Below, one piece after another: positions 24,072 through 32,021 of a DNA stretch of 37,775 bases. A program made the translations under genes and the position numbers. The number at the start of each line of letters is the position of its first letter. Position 1 is the stretch's first letter. The stretch covers positions 1 through 37,775 of the forward strand of contig JAEUOS010000166.1 of the NCBI GenBank assembly GCA_016790695.1. Reading direction: 5' to 3'. Source of the DNA: Burkholderiales bacterium (lineage in GTDB: Bacteria; Pseudomonadota; Gammaproteobacteria; Burkholderiales; JAEUOS01). The notes below the pieces were generated by a model. The model searched no databases and was not told the DNA's origin. It was given only the letters and a program-made list of their open reading frames with translations.

Positions 24072-25760
24072 ATGAAGCCGAACACATTCCGAACCGCCGT
24101 CACCGCCCTTTGCCTGGGCGCCGCGCATGCCGGTGCCCAGGCGGCCTGGCAGGTGGTCGACACCAACGCCCGCGTGCAGACCGAGATCGACCTCGCCACC
24201 GCGGTGCGCAAGGACGGCCAGGTCACCGGCTGGGTCCAGCACACCTACACCAAGCGCACCACCACCCAGACCGGCGCCTACTTCGTCTACCGCACGATGA
24301 AGGAGCAGGTGCGCCTGCACTGCGGCGAGCGCACCTCGACCGTGCTCACGCGCGGCTACTTCGACGACGAGGGCAGCGAGATCGCGTCGATCCGGGGCAC
24401 CGGCGAGACCCGCGCGGTGCTGCCCGACACGCCCGAGGAGCGCGTGCTCACGCGCCTGTGCAACCCGACCAACGCGCCGCGCGGCACGCGCGCGCCGACC
24501 GCGGCGAAGAAACCCGCGCCCGAGGCACCGGCACCGCAATTCATGGACGGCCCGACGCCGACCGGCCCGCGCGACGGCATCGTGCGTGCCAAGGCCGACG
24601 CGGCGCCGCCGGCGGCGACCCCGGCCAGGCCGGCCGCCGCGGAGAAGGCACCCGAGAAGGCGGCCGACAAGGCGGCCGAGAAGGCGCCGGCGAAGCCCGC
24701 GGAGAAGGTCGCGGACAAGGCGCCCGACAAGGCACCCGACAAGGCGGCGACGGAAAAGGCCGCCGACAAGCCGACTGCGCGGCTCGCCGAGAAGGCGCCG
24801 GAGAAGGCTGCCGACAAGGCTGCCGACAAGGCCGCGGACCGGACCGCGGATCGGGCGCCGGCACGCGGCGAGCGGGCACCGAGCGCGAGCGAGCAGCGCG
24901 AGACCGCGGCCAATCGCGCGATGAAGGCGCGTGTCGGCGCGCCGATGCCGCCGGAGCCCGCGCCGCGCGCCCGCCCGGTCCTGCTCGCCGCCAACGCGCA
25001 CGCCGACAGCCACGCGGGCAGCCCCGGCGCCGCCCCGGTGCGCGCGCGGGCGCCGGCCGCGGCCGCGGCGCACGCCCACGAGCACCACCACTGGGCCTAC
25101 GAAGGCGAGTTCGCGCCCTACCGCTGGGGCGACATGAAGCCCGAGTACGCCGCCTGCAAGAGCGGCAGCCGGCAGTCGCCGATCGACATCCGCAACCCGG
25201 TGGTGGGGGAGGTCGAGCCGATCCAGTTCCGCTACGAGGACGTGCCGCTCAAGGTCGCCAACAACGGCCACACCATCCAGGTCGACTATCCGCCGGGGAG
25301 CTTCATCCTGTTCGGCGGCACCCGCTACGAGCTGGTCGGCTTCCACTTCCATTCGCCGTCCGAGGAGCGCATCAACGGCCGCGCCTTCGACATGGTCGCG
25401 CACCTGGTGCACCGGAGCGCGCAGGGCCGCCTCGCGGTGGTCGCGGTGCTGCTCACCGCGGGCGCCGAGCAGCCCACGCTGCAGGCGATCTGGAACGCCA
25501 TGCCCGGCACCAAGGGCCTCTCGCGCGAGCGCGCCGACGTCAGCATCAATGCGCAGAACCTGCTGCCGGCCGACCGCACCTACTACAGCTACATGGGCTC
25601 GCTCACCACGCCGCCGTGCACCGAGGGCGTGCAGTGGCTGGTGCTCAAGACCCCGGTCGAGATCTCGCGCGACCAGATCGCGCATTTCACCGCGCTCTAC
25701 CCGATGAACGCGCGGCCGCTCCAGGCCGCGAACGACCGGCTGATCAAGGTCGGCAGGTAA
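24072..25760 (+). CDS. Alpha-carbonic anhydrase fused to a surface-adhesin-E-like domain through a repeat linker
   Basis: This 562-aa exported protein has three parts. After a signal peptide (1-24) comes an adhesin-E-like domain (about 25-130, AWQVVDTNARVQTEIDLATA and GWVQHTYTKRT). A Lys/Ala/Asp/Pro linker (about 140-335) follows, ending in a His cluster (HAHEHHH, 334-340). The alpha-carbonic anhydrase domain (341-562) has zinc ligands H425, H427 and H444 (GFHFHSPSEE and VAHLVH), QSPIDI and YMGSLTTPPCTEGVQW. All catalytic features are intact, so CO2 hydration in the periplasm or at the surface is expected. The start ATG has GAGGGGAGC upstream, and a strong terminator follows. The adhesin-E label rests on pattern similarity. 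Confidence 0.9.
   Translation: MKPNTFRTAVTALCLGAAHAGAQAAWQVVDTNARVQTEIDLATAVRKDGQVTGWVQHTYTKRTTTQTGAYFVYRTMKEQVRLHCGERTSTVLTRGYFDDEGSEIASIRGTGETRAVLPDTPEERVLTRLCNPTNAPRGTRAPTAAKKPAPEAPAPQFMDGPTPTGPRDGIVRAKADAAPPAATPARPAAAEKAPEKAADKAAEKAPAKPAEKVADKAPDKAPDKAATEKAADKPTARLAEKAPEKAADKAADKAADRTADRAPARGERAPSASEQRETAANRAMKARVGAPMPPEPAPRARPVLLAANAHADSHAGSPGAAPVRARAPAAAAAHAHEHHHWAYEGEFAPYRWGDMKPEYAACKSGSRQSPIDIRNPVVGEVEPIQFRYEDVPLKVANNGHTIQVDYPPGSFILFGGTRYELVGFHFHSPSEERINGRAFDMVAHLVHRSAQGRLAVVAVLLTAGAEQPTLQAIWNAMPGTKGLSRERADVSINAQNLLPADRTYYSYMGSLTTPPCTEGVQWLVLKTPVEISRDQIAHFTALYPMNARPLQAANDRLIKVGR
24639..24857. repeat. 12-bp-periodic tandem repeat coding (E/D)KA(A/P) tetrapeptides
   Basis: Within the carbonic anhydrase gene this stretch codes about eighteen tetrapeptides of the form EKAP, EKAA, DKAA or DKAP (residues 190-262) with codons such as GACAAGGCG. 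It makes a charged, helix-prone spacer between two folded domains and is liable to copy-number change by replication slippage. Confidence 0.85.
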
Positions 25761-25866
25761 GCCGCCGTTCCCGGCGCGCCGGAGGCCGGGACGGGCGGCC
25801 GGGGCGCAGCGGCCCGCACGGGGGCCGCCGCGCTCCGCCCGGTTTGTCTCCTCTGGCAGTTCTTGC

Positions 25867-25895
25867 GGCAGGGCTGTGCCCTGCCGTTTTTTTTG
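25867..25895 (+). terminator. Strong Rho-independent terminator after the carbonic anhydrase gene
   Basis: Perfect arms CGGCAGGGC (25867-25875) and GCCCTGCCG (25879-25887) with a three-base loop are followed by eight T (25888-25895). It isolates the carbonic anhydrase transcript from the HyuA promoter just downstream. Confidence 0.95.
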
Positions 25896-25908
25896 CGCGC
25901 CCCCCGCT

Positions 25909-25936
25909 TCACCGCCGCCGCCGGCGCCGCTACACT
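25909..25936 (+). promoter_or_regulatory. Putative sigma-70 promoter of the hyuAB-like operon
   Basis: TTCACC (25909-25914) and TACACT (25931-25936) are separated by 16 bp, placing transcription start near 25943, 45 bases before the HyuA ATG. The start point would lie inside the palindrome at 25936-25955. Confidence 0.5.
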
Positions 25937-25955
25937 GTTTATCGCCATATAAACA
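25936..25955. promoter_or_regulatory. AT-rich palindromic operator candidate at the hyuA promoter
   Basis: Perfect 7-bp arms TGTTTAT (25936-25942) and ATAAACA (25949-25955) flank a six-base spacer. In DNA this GC-rich the AT palindrome is conspicuous. It covers the predicted transcription start, the classic position for a repressor. No regulator gene is adjacent, so the binding protein is unknown. Confidence 0.6.
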
Positions 25956-25987
25956 AGTGCCGCGACGCGGCGAAGGGGCACGGACCA

Positions 25988-28093
25988 ATGAAGCACTACC
26001 TGGTGGGCGTCGACATCGGCGGCACCTTCACCGATTGCGTCGTCCTCGACCAGGACGGCGGCATCACCGCGACCAAGGCGCCGTCGACGCCCGGCAACTT
26101 CGCCGACGGCATGATCGACGCCCTCACGGTCGCCGCCGAGCGCCTGGGGCTGCCGTTCGGCGAGTTCCTGGGCCGCATCCGCGTGCTCACGCACGGCACC
26201 ACCGTCGGCACCAACGCGCTGATCCAGAGGAAGGGCGCGAAGGTGGGCCTGATCACCACGCGCGGCATCGAGGACGCGATCCACATCATGCGCGGCTCGC
26301 GCGGCATCCACTCGCGCGACCTCGACAAGCTCGTGCACTTCCCGGAGAGCCAGAAACCGGTGCCGATCGTGCCCAAGCGCCTGATCGAGGGCGTCTCCGA
26401 GCGCGTCGACTGCTTCGGCGAGGTGGTGGTGCCGCTGAACGAGGACGAGGTGCGCGCCGCCGTCGCGCGCCTGCTGGCCGCCGGCGTGGAGGCGATCGGC
26501 GTGTGCTTCCTGTGGTCGTTCAAGCACAAGGCGCACGAGCATCGCGTCAGGGAGATCATCGGCGAGATGGCGCCGCAGCTGTTCGTCTCGTGCTCGGTCG
26601 ACATCGCGCCCAAGTGGGGCGAGTACGAGCGCACCACCGCCACCGCGCTCAACGCCTACCTCGGCCCGGTGATGGCGCGCTACCTCGAGAACCTCGCCGC
26701 GCGCCTGCAGGCGGCCGGCTACCGCCACCCGCTTTCGATCGCGCAGTGCGGCGGCGGCTCGATCCCGCTCGACCGCGCCCTCGAGGCGCCGCTCCTGACG
26801 CTCGACTCCGGCCCGGTGTCGGGCGTCACCGGCTCGGTCTTCCTCGGCCGGCTGATGGGCACGCCCAACATCATCACCACCGACATGGGCGGCACCTCGT
26901 TCGACGTCGGCATCATCTTCGAGCACCAGCCCGCGTACTCGTTCGTGGCCGACGTCGCGCAGTACGAGTACTTCCTGCCCAAGGTCGACATCCAGGCGAT
27001 CGGCGCCGGCGGCGGCTCGATGGCGCGCGTCGACGCCGCCACCCGCACCCTGCAGGTCGGCCCGCAGAGCGCCGGCGCGGCGCCGGGCCCGGTGTGCTAC
27101 GGGCGCGGCGGCACCGTGCCCACCGTCACCGATGCCGACGTGGTGCTCGGCTACATCGACCCCGACAACTTCCTCGGCGGGCGCATCCGGCTCGACCGCG
27201 CCGCCGCCACCGCGGCGATCGCGGCGCAGGCGAAGCAGCTCGGCCTGTCGGTGATGGAGACCGCGGCCGGGATCGCGCGCATCGCCGAGTTCAAGATGGC
27301 CGACATCATCCGCAAGACCACGGTGCAGAAGGGCTTCGACCCGCGCGACTTCGTGCTCTACGCGTTCGGCGGCGCCGGCCCGGTGCACGCGAGCGTGTTC
27401 GGCGCCGAGCTCGGGGTGAAGAAGGTGGTGATCCCGCTGCGCCACATCGCCTCGACCTGGTGCGCGCTGGGCGCGGCCTCGGCCGACATCCTGCACGTCT
27501 ACGAGCAGGTCGACATCCAGGTGAGCCCGTTCGACGTCGCGCGCGCCAACCGCAGCCTCGCCGCGCTCGAGGCGCAGGCGCGCGCGCGCATGGACAAGGA
27601 CGGCATCGCCCGGAGCCGGCGCCGGTACGCCTTCTCGGTCGACATGCGCCACAAGGGCCAGATCAACGAGGTCGAGGTGCCGCTGCCCGGCGGCCGCCTG
27701 ACCGCCGCGCTGCTCGCGTCCCTGCGCGAGCGCTTCTACGTCCGCTACGAGCAGCTCTACGGCCACGGGTCCTCCTACCGCAACGCGCGCCTCGAGCTGG
27801 TCACCCTGCGCCTGCGCGCGAGCGCCGAGACGCCGCGCCCGAAGCTCGCGAAGGCGCGGACGCTGACCGCGACGATCCCCGCCGCGGCGAAGCGGCCGGC
27901 GCGGCCGGTCTACTGGGCCGAGCTGAAGAAGACGCGCCCGACGCCGATCTACGACGGCGCCCTTCTCCGGCCCGGCAACCGCATCGCCGGGCCGGCCGTC
28001 GTCGAGACCACCGACACGACCGTGGTGATCCATCCGCGCCGCACGCTCCGGGTGGACGCGTACGGCAACTTCGAAATCCTGTTCGCCGCCTGA
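25988..28093 (+). CDS. Hydantoinase/oxoprolinase family protein, HyuA-type (acetone carboxylase beta-like)
   Basis: This ATP-using subunit of the HyuA/oxoprolinase superfamily includes N-methylhydantoinase A, acetone carboxylase beta and acetophenone carboxylase subunits. The 701-aa protein starts with the ASKHA-fold phosphate motif YLVGVDIGGTFTDCVVLD, then THGTTVGTNALIQRKG. The second nucleotide motif is TTDMGGTSFDVG, and FGGAGPVHASVFGAELG and IPLRHIASTWCALGAASADI follow. ATG 25988 has GAAGGGG upstream. It is separated from the HyuB partner by 14 bp, so the two form a complex and an operon. The fused gamma-like zinc ribbon on the partner points to a carboxylase for a ketone or aromatic substrate rather than a hydantoinase; that is inference. 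Confidence 0.92.
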   Translation: MKHYLVGVDIGGTFTDCVVLDQDGGITATKAPSTPGNFADGMIDALTVAAERLGLPFGEFLGRIRVLTHGTTVGTNALIQRKGAKVGLITTRGIEDAIHIMRGSRGIHSRDLDKLVHFPESQKPVPIVPKRLIEGVSERVDCFGEVVVPLNEDEVRAAVARLLAAGVEAIGVCFLWSFKHKAHEHRVREIIGEMAPQLFVSCSVDIAPKWGEYERTTATALNAYLGPVMARYLENLAARLQAAGYRHPLSIAQCGGGSIPLDRALEAPLLTLDSGPVSGVTGSVFLGRLMGTPNIITTDMGGTSFDVGIIFEHQPAYSFVADVAQYEYFLPKVDIQAIGAGGGSMARVDAATRTLQVGPQSAGAAPGPVCYGRGGTVPTVTDADVVLGYIDPDNFLGGRIRLDRAAATAAIAAQAKQLGLSVMETAAGIARIAEFKMADIIRKTTVQKGFDPRDFVLYAFGGAGPVHASVFGAELGVKKVVIPLRHIASTWCALGAASADILHVYEQVDIQVSPFDVARANRSLAALEAQARARMDKDGIARSRRRYAFSVDMRHKGQINEVEVPLPGGRLTAALLASLRERFYVRYEQLYGHGSSYRNARLELVTLRLRASAETPRPKLAKARTLTATIPAAAKRPARPVYWAELKKTRPTPIYDGALLRPGNRIAGPAVVETTDTTVVIHPRRTLRVDAYGNFEILFAA

Positions 28094-28107
28094 AGGGGGA
28101 CACCGAG

Positions 28108-30396
28108 ATGACCAAGATCAGCGACATCGCACCGGAGCGGCTCGACGGCAAGCTCATGGGCTACGTGCCGCCGGCGCGGCTGCGCATCGCCAAGAAGCTC
28201 AAGCTGCACACCCGCGGCAGCCGCAGGATCGACCCGATCAGCTTCGAGGTGATCCGCCACGCGCTGTGGCACGTCAACGAGGAGCACGGCGCGACGATCC
28301 AGCGCGTGTCCGGCTCGCCGGTGGCGATGTACGCGCTCGACCTCAACCCCTCGATCCTCACCGAGGACGGCGAGTTCGTCTACTTCGGCCCCTACATGCA
28401 GTACATGTCCGGGGTCACCGACACCCAGGTCAAGTGGATCCTCGAGAACCGCGGCGACAACCCCGGCATCCGCGACGGCGACATGTTCCTCGCCAACGAC
28501 CCGTGGGTCGGCGCCGCGCACCAGCAGGACGTGATGCTGATCTGTCCGGTGTTCTGGAAGGGCGAGCTGTTCTGCTGGGTCACCAACTGCCTGCACCAGT
28601 ACGACATCGGCGGCATCACGCCCTCGTCGTTCTGTCCCTCGGCGGAGAACGCCTACGAGGAGGGCATCTGCATCCCGCCGGTGAAGATCGTCGAGGGCAA
28701 CGAGATCCGGCGCGACATCGAGGAGCTCTACCTGCGCGCCTCGCGCAAGCCCGACGCGGTGGCGCTGGACTTCCGCGCGCAGCTCGCCGGCAACATCGCC
28801 GCGCGCGACCGCATCCTCGCGCTGGTGCGCAAGTACGGGCCCGACGAGGTCAAGGGCGTGATGAAGCGCATCATCGACAACGCCGAGCGCGCGTTCCTCG
28901 ACAAGCTCGACCGCCTGCCCGACGGCGTCTGGCGCGACCGCACCTACATCGAGTGCTGCCGGCCCGGCGACCGCCGCGTCCACCGCGTCTGCCTCACGCT
29001 GCGCAAGGTCGGCCGCAAGCTGATCTTCGAGAACGACGGCACGGCGCCGCAGGACGGCGCGATGAACGCCACCTTCTCCGGCTGGCGCGGCTCGCTGATG
29101 GTCGCGCTCAACCAGCTGATGTGCTGGGACCAGTACTTCTGCGTCGGCGGCGCGCTGCGCCACGTCGAGTTCAACCCGACGCCGGGCACGATCAACTGCG
29201 CCAACTTCCCGGCCTCGGTGTCGACCGCGCCGATCCAGTCGATGGAGATCTCGCTCTACCCGACCTACAACGTGCTGTCCAAGATGCTGTACTGCGACCC
29301 GCAGATGCGGCGCGACATCATGTGCATCGGCGGCACCAGCCAGTGGCCCGGCACGCTGTTCCGCGGCACCAACCAGTGGGGCGAGTACTACGGCTACGTG
29401 CTGATCGACCCGATCGGCGGCGCGATCGGCGCCTTCGCCCAGGGCGACGGCATCAACACCGGCGGCCAGTCGCGCACGCCGATCTGCAAGCTGCCGAACA
29501 TCGAGCACACCGAGCAGGACTTCCCGCTCCTGTTCCTCTACCGCAAGGAGATGGTCGACTCCGGCGGCGCCGGCAAGTGGCGCGGCGGCCTGTCGGCGGA
29601 ATCCTGCTTCATCCCGCACCGCACGCCGTTCATCACCCAGGACACCACCTCGTCCGGCAACGCGGTGCCCACCTCGACCGGCATGATGGGCGGCTACCCG
29701 GCGACGGTGAACACCTACAAGTTCGTGCGCGAGACCGACATCCACGCGCGCTTCGCGCGGCGCTCGATGCCTTCCGACATCGACGAGCTCGCCGGCCGGC
29801 CCGAGGGCCTGCAGCTGCGCCAGATGAACTTCCGCCAGAATCCGGCCGACGTCTACGCGGTGATGTGGAGCGCCGGCGGCGGCTTCGGCGACCCGTTCGA
29901 GCGCGACCCGGAGCGTGTCGCCGACGACGTCGCGGAGCGCGCGGTGTCGGCGGCCGCGGCGCGCGCGATCTACGGCGTGGTGCTCGCCGCCGACGGCAGC
30001 GCCGACGCCGCCGCCACCGCCGCGCTGCGCGCCGAGCGCCGGCGCGCGCGGGTCCGGGACGGCGGCCGGGTCGCGCGCATCGGCGGCGCGGCGCTCGCGC
30101 ACCTGACCGACAACCTGGCCGTCAAGAAGCACCGCGGCCGGGTCCACACCTGCTGCGCCAAGTGCGACGCCGACCTCGGGCCGGTGCGCGGCAACTACAA
30201 GGAACGCTGCGTGATGGAGGAGCAGGACGTCGCCGCCGCCAACCCGCACATCGGCGACTACAAGCGCTACATCGACGAGCAGCCGGTCTGGCGCCAGTTC
30301 TTCTGCCCGGGCTGCGGGGCGCTGATCGAGAACGAGGTTGCGCGGGCCGGCGACCCGATCCTGGCCGACATCGAGGTCGACTGGAAGGCCTCCTGA
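28108..30396 (+). CDS. Hydantoinase B/oxoprolinase family protein with C-terminal acetone-carboxylase-gamma-like zinc ribbon
   Basis: This is the partner subunit of the HyuA protein, 762 aa. Residues about 40-600 form the HyuB domain, with RRIDPISFEVIRHALWHVNEEHG, GDMFLANDPWVGAAHQQDVML, FENDGTAPQDGAMNATFSGW, DSGGAGKWRGGLS and WSAGGGFGDPFERDP. The C-terminal 100 residues add cysteines C682, C683, C686, C701, C733 and C736, ending FFCPGCGALIENEV and PILADIEVDW. That pattern is the one seen in acetone carboxylase gamma subunits, normally a separate small protein. ATG 28108 has GGGGGA upstream. The fusion suggests that one polypeptide supplies both alpha- and gamma-type parts of an ATP-dependent carboxylase. 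Confidence 0.92.
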   Translation: MTKISDIAPERLDGKLMGYVPPARLRIAKKLKLHTRGSRRIDPISFEVIRHALWHVNEEHGATIQRVSGSPVAMYALDLNPSILTEDGEFVYFGPYMQYMSGVTDTQVKWILENRGDNPGIRDGDMFLANDPWVGAAHQQDVMLICPVFWKGELFCWVTNCLHQYDIGGITPSSFCPSAENAYEEGICIPPVKIVEGNEIRRDIEELYLRASRKPDAVALDFRAQLAGNIAARDRILALVRKYGPDEVKGVMKRIIDNAERAFLDKLDRLPDGVWRDRTYIECCRPGDRRVHRVCLTLRKVGRKLIFENDGTAPQDGAMNATFSGWRGSLMVALNQLMCWDQYFCVGGALRHVEFNPTPGTINCANFPASVSTAPIQSMEISLYPTYNVLSKMLYCDPQMRRDIMCIGGTSQWPGTLFRGTNQWGEYYGYVLIDPIGGAIGAFAQGDGINTGGQSRTPICKLPNIEHTEQDFPLLFLYRKEMVDSGGAGKWRGGLSAESCFIPHRTPFITQDTTSSGNAVPTSTGMMGGYPATVNTYKFVRETDIHARFARRSMPSDIDELAGRPEGLQLRQMNFRQNPADVYAVMWSAGGGFGDPFERDPERVADDVAERAVSAAAARAIYGVVLAADGSADAAATAALRAERRRARVRDGGRVARIGGAALAHLTDNLAVKKHRGRVHTCCAKCDADLGPVRGNYKERCVMEEQDVAAANPHIGDYKRYIDEQPVWRQFFCPGCGALIENEVARAGDPILADIEVDWKAS

Positions 30397-30650
30397 GCAC
30401 CACGACGGTGCGGGCGCGGCGCGCGCGGCGCGCCGCCGCGCGTCCGGGAAGGCGGATGGAATAACCGCGGCCTTCGGGTGTTCGCCACGTACGGGACATG
30501 GTGCGCTGATGCGCGCCACGTCCTCGTCAGCGTCATGGGTATTGCGGGCGGCAGCGTTCCAGCCCCGTGCCCGCGTCGACGCGGCAGGTTGCAGTGGTCT
30601 TCAACTCTGGCCGCCGGCCTGATCCGGCACACCGTTCGAGGGGAATTGCG

Positions 30651-31298
30651 ATGATCCGTTCCGTCTTTCGCCTGCTGGCCGCCGCCGCGCTGGTCGCGCC
30701 GCTTGCCGCCCAGGCAACGCTTTACGACTTCACCGCGACGCTGAAGGGGTCGAACGAGGTGCCGGGCAATGCGGTCACGGCATCGACCGCCGGCACCGGC
30801 TTCGGCTCGCTGCAATACAACGACGCCGGCACGCCGGGCATCCTCTCCGACGACAGCATCTTCGTGCTGCTGGCCGCCGCCAACCTCACCGGCCCGGCGA
30901 CCGACTGGCACATCCACGGCGCCGCGACCACCACCGAGAGCGCCGGCGTGCGGGTCAACCTGAAGGCGCTCCTGAGCGGCACCCCCGGCGGCGGCGCCGG
31001 CACCGGTACCCTGGCCATGGGCGGACTGATCCTCGCCTCGGCCAGCCCCAGTTCGTTCAGCTTCGGCGTGACCGGAGCCACGGCCACCAACGCCGGCCAC
31101 CCGGCGATGTCCCTGCTGGCGATGTTGCAATCGGGGCTCGGCTATTTCAACGTGCACACCGCCGCTTCCACGAGCGGCGAGATCCGCGGCCAGCTGGTGC
31201 AGGTGACCCCGGTTCCCGAACCCGGGACCTACGCGATGCTCGCGGCCGGCCTGCTGGTGGTCGGCGCGGTCGCGCGCCGGCGCCAGGCGAAGACCTGA
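30651..31298 (+). CDS. CHRD-domain protein with PEP-CTERM sorting signal
   Basis: This 215-aa exported protein has three parts. A signal peptide covers residues 1-22 (ending AAQA). A CHRD domain runs from about 24 to 175, with DFTATLKGSNEVPGNA, TDWHIHGAA, ESAGVRVNL and GYFNVHTAASTSGEIRGQL. The C-terminal sorting tag VPEPGTYAMLAAGLLVVGAVARRRQ gives the PEP motif, a membrane helix and an Arg cluster. Such tags are cut by exosortase (EpsH-like), and the proteins are tied to exopolysaccharide and biofilm formation; the exosortase is not in this window. The start ATG 30651 (GAGGGG upstream) excludes a longer frame. It stands alone, with its own terminator. Confidence 0.93.
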   Translation: MIRSVFRLLAAAALVAPLAAQATLYDFTATLKGSNEVPGNAVTASTAGTGFGSLQYNDAGTPGILSDDSIFVLLAAANLTGPATDWHIHGAATTTESAGVRVNLKALLSGTPGGGAGTGTLAMGGLILASASPSSFSFGVTGATATNAGHPAMSLLAMLQSGLGYFNVHTAASTSGEIRGQLVQVTPVPEPGTYAMLAAGLLVVGAVARRRQAKT

Positions 31299-31320
31299 CG
31301 CGTCGCCGGCTTGCACCAGG

Positions 31321-31350
31321 AAACCCCGGCGCGTCCGGGGTTTTTCTTTT
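31321..31350 (+). terminator. Rho-independent terminator after the CHRD gene
   Basis: Arms AAACCCCGG (31321-31329) and CCGGGGTTT (31335-31343) with a five-base loop run into a T-rich tail (TTCTTTT, 31344-31350). It lies 22 bases past the stop codon. A-rich bases on the left arm could also serve the convergent GAF gene. Confidence 0.9.
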
Positions 31351-31400
31351 CCGGACGGCGGTCGAACGGCGGCCGGACCACGGCCGCACGCCGCGCCGCG

Positions 31401-32021
31401 TCAGCCGGCCAGCCCGTCGCGGCCGACCGTGTAGGCATTGACCGGCGGGTAGTTCGCCGCGAGCCATGCCGGCCCGCCGTGCGCGATCCAGGCGCCGGTT
31501 GCCACCTTCGACATCGCCACCAGCAGCGCGAGGTCGCGCGCGCGCATGGTGCGGCGCGCCTGCGCGGCCATGAACAGCTGGCCGTGGAAGACGCCGCGCC
31601 AGATCAGCGGCGCGAGCACCGCCGAGCCCATGCGCGCGGTCTTCAGGTACTGCCGGAACCCGGTGTGCTCGTCGGTGTTCTCCAGGAGCAGCTTGGAGCG
31701 GTTGGCGTAGACCCAGCCCGGATGGCCGCCGTCGATCGGCACCAGCAGCCGCTCCTGCTCGGGCGGGAAGCCGGTGTTGCCGACCAGCATGTGGTGGCGC
31801 GTGTCGGGCGTGACGAAGAACGTGCCGGCGACGAAGAACTGGCGCTCGCCGGGCTTGAGCGCGCCCGGCGCGTGGTGCGCGTCGCGGTCGCCGAGCCGGT
31901 CGAAGCACGCGCGCGCGAGCGCGCGCATCGCCGCCTCCGGCCCGTCCGCGTCCAGCGCGGCCTGGCCCGCGTTCTCGATCATCGCCCAGTCGGCGTCGGT
32001 GATGGCGGCGGGGTCGGTCAT
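31401..32021 (-). CDS. GAF-domain-containing protein
   Basis: This cytoplasmic protein of 206 aa has a single GAF-like fold. The central part carries the alternating pattern of GAF domains (FFVAGTFFVTPDTRHHMLVG, GHPGWVYANRSKLLLENTDE, GSAVLAPLIWRGVFHGQLFM, then a long helix ARDLALLVAMSKVATGAWIA). No effector domain is attached, so it may be a stand-alone ligand sensor or a divergent accessory enzyme. ATG 32021 overlaps the stop of the MmgE/PrpD gene as ATGA, so the two are co-translated and probably act on one pathway. The ligand is not predictable. Confidence 0.8.
   Translation of the reverse strand: MTDPAAITDADWAMIENAGQAALDADGPEAAMRALARACFDRLGDRDAHHAPGALKPGERQFFVAGTFFVTPDTRHHMLVGNTGFPPEQERLLVPIDGGHPGWVYANRSKLLLENTDEHTGFRQYLKTARMGSAVLAPLIWRGVFHGQLFMAAQARRTMRARDLALLVAMSKVATGAWIAHGGPAWLAANYPPVNAYTVGRDGLAG

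Noticed and set aside
24639..24857. DNA repeat array as a mobile or regulatory element
   Set aside because: The periodicity follows the coding frame of a tetrapeptide linker in a complete gene, so it is explained by the protein.
30397..30650. Possible riboswitch or small RNA in the gap before the CHRD gene
   Set aside because: I found no conserved motif, terminator or strong paired structure; nothing supports a call.
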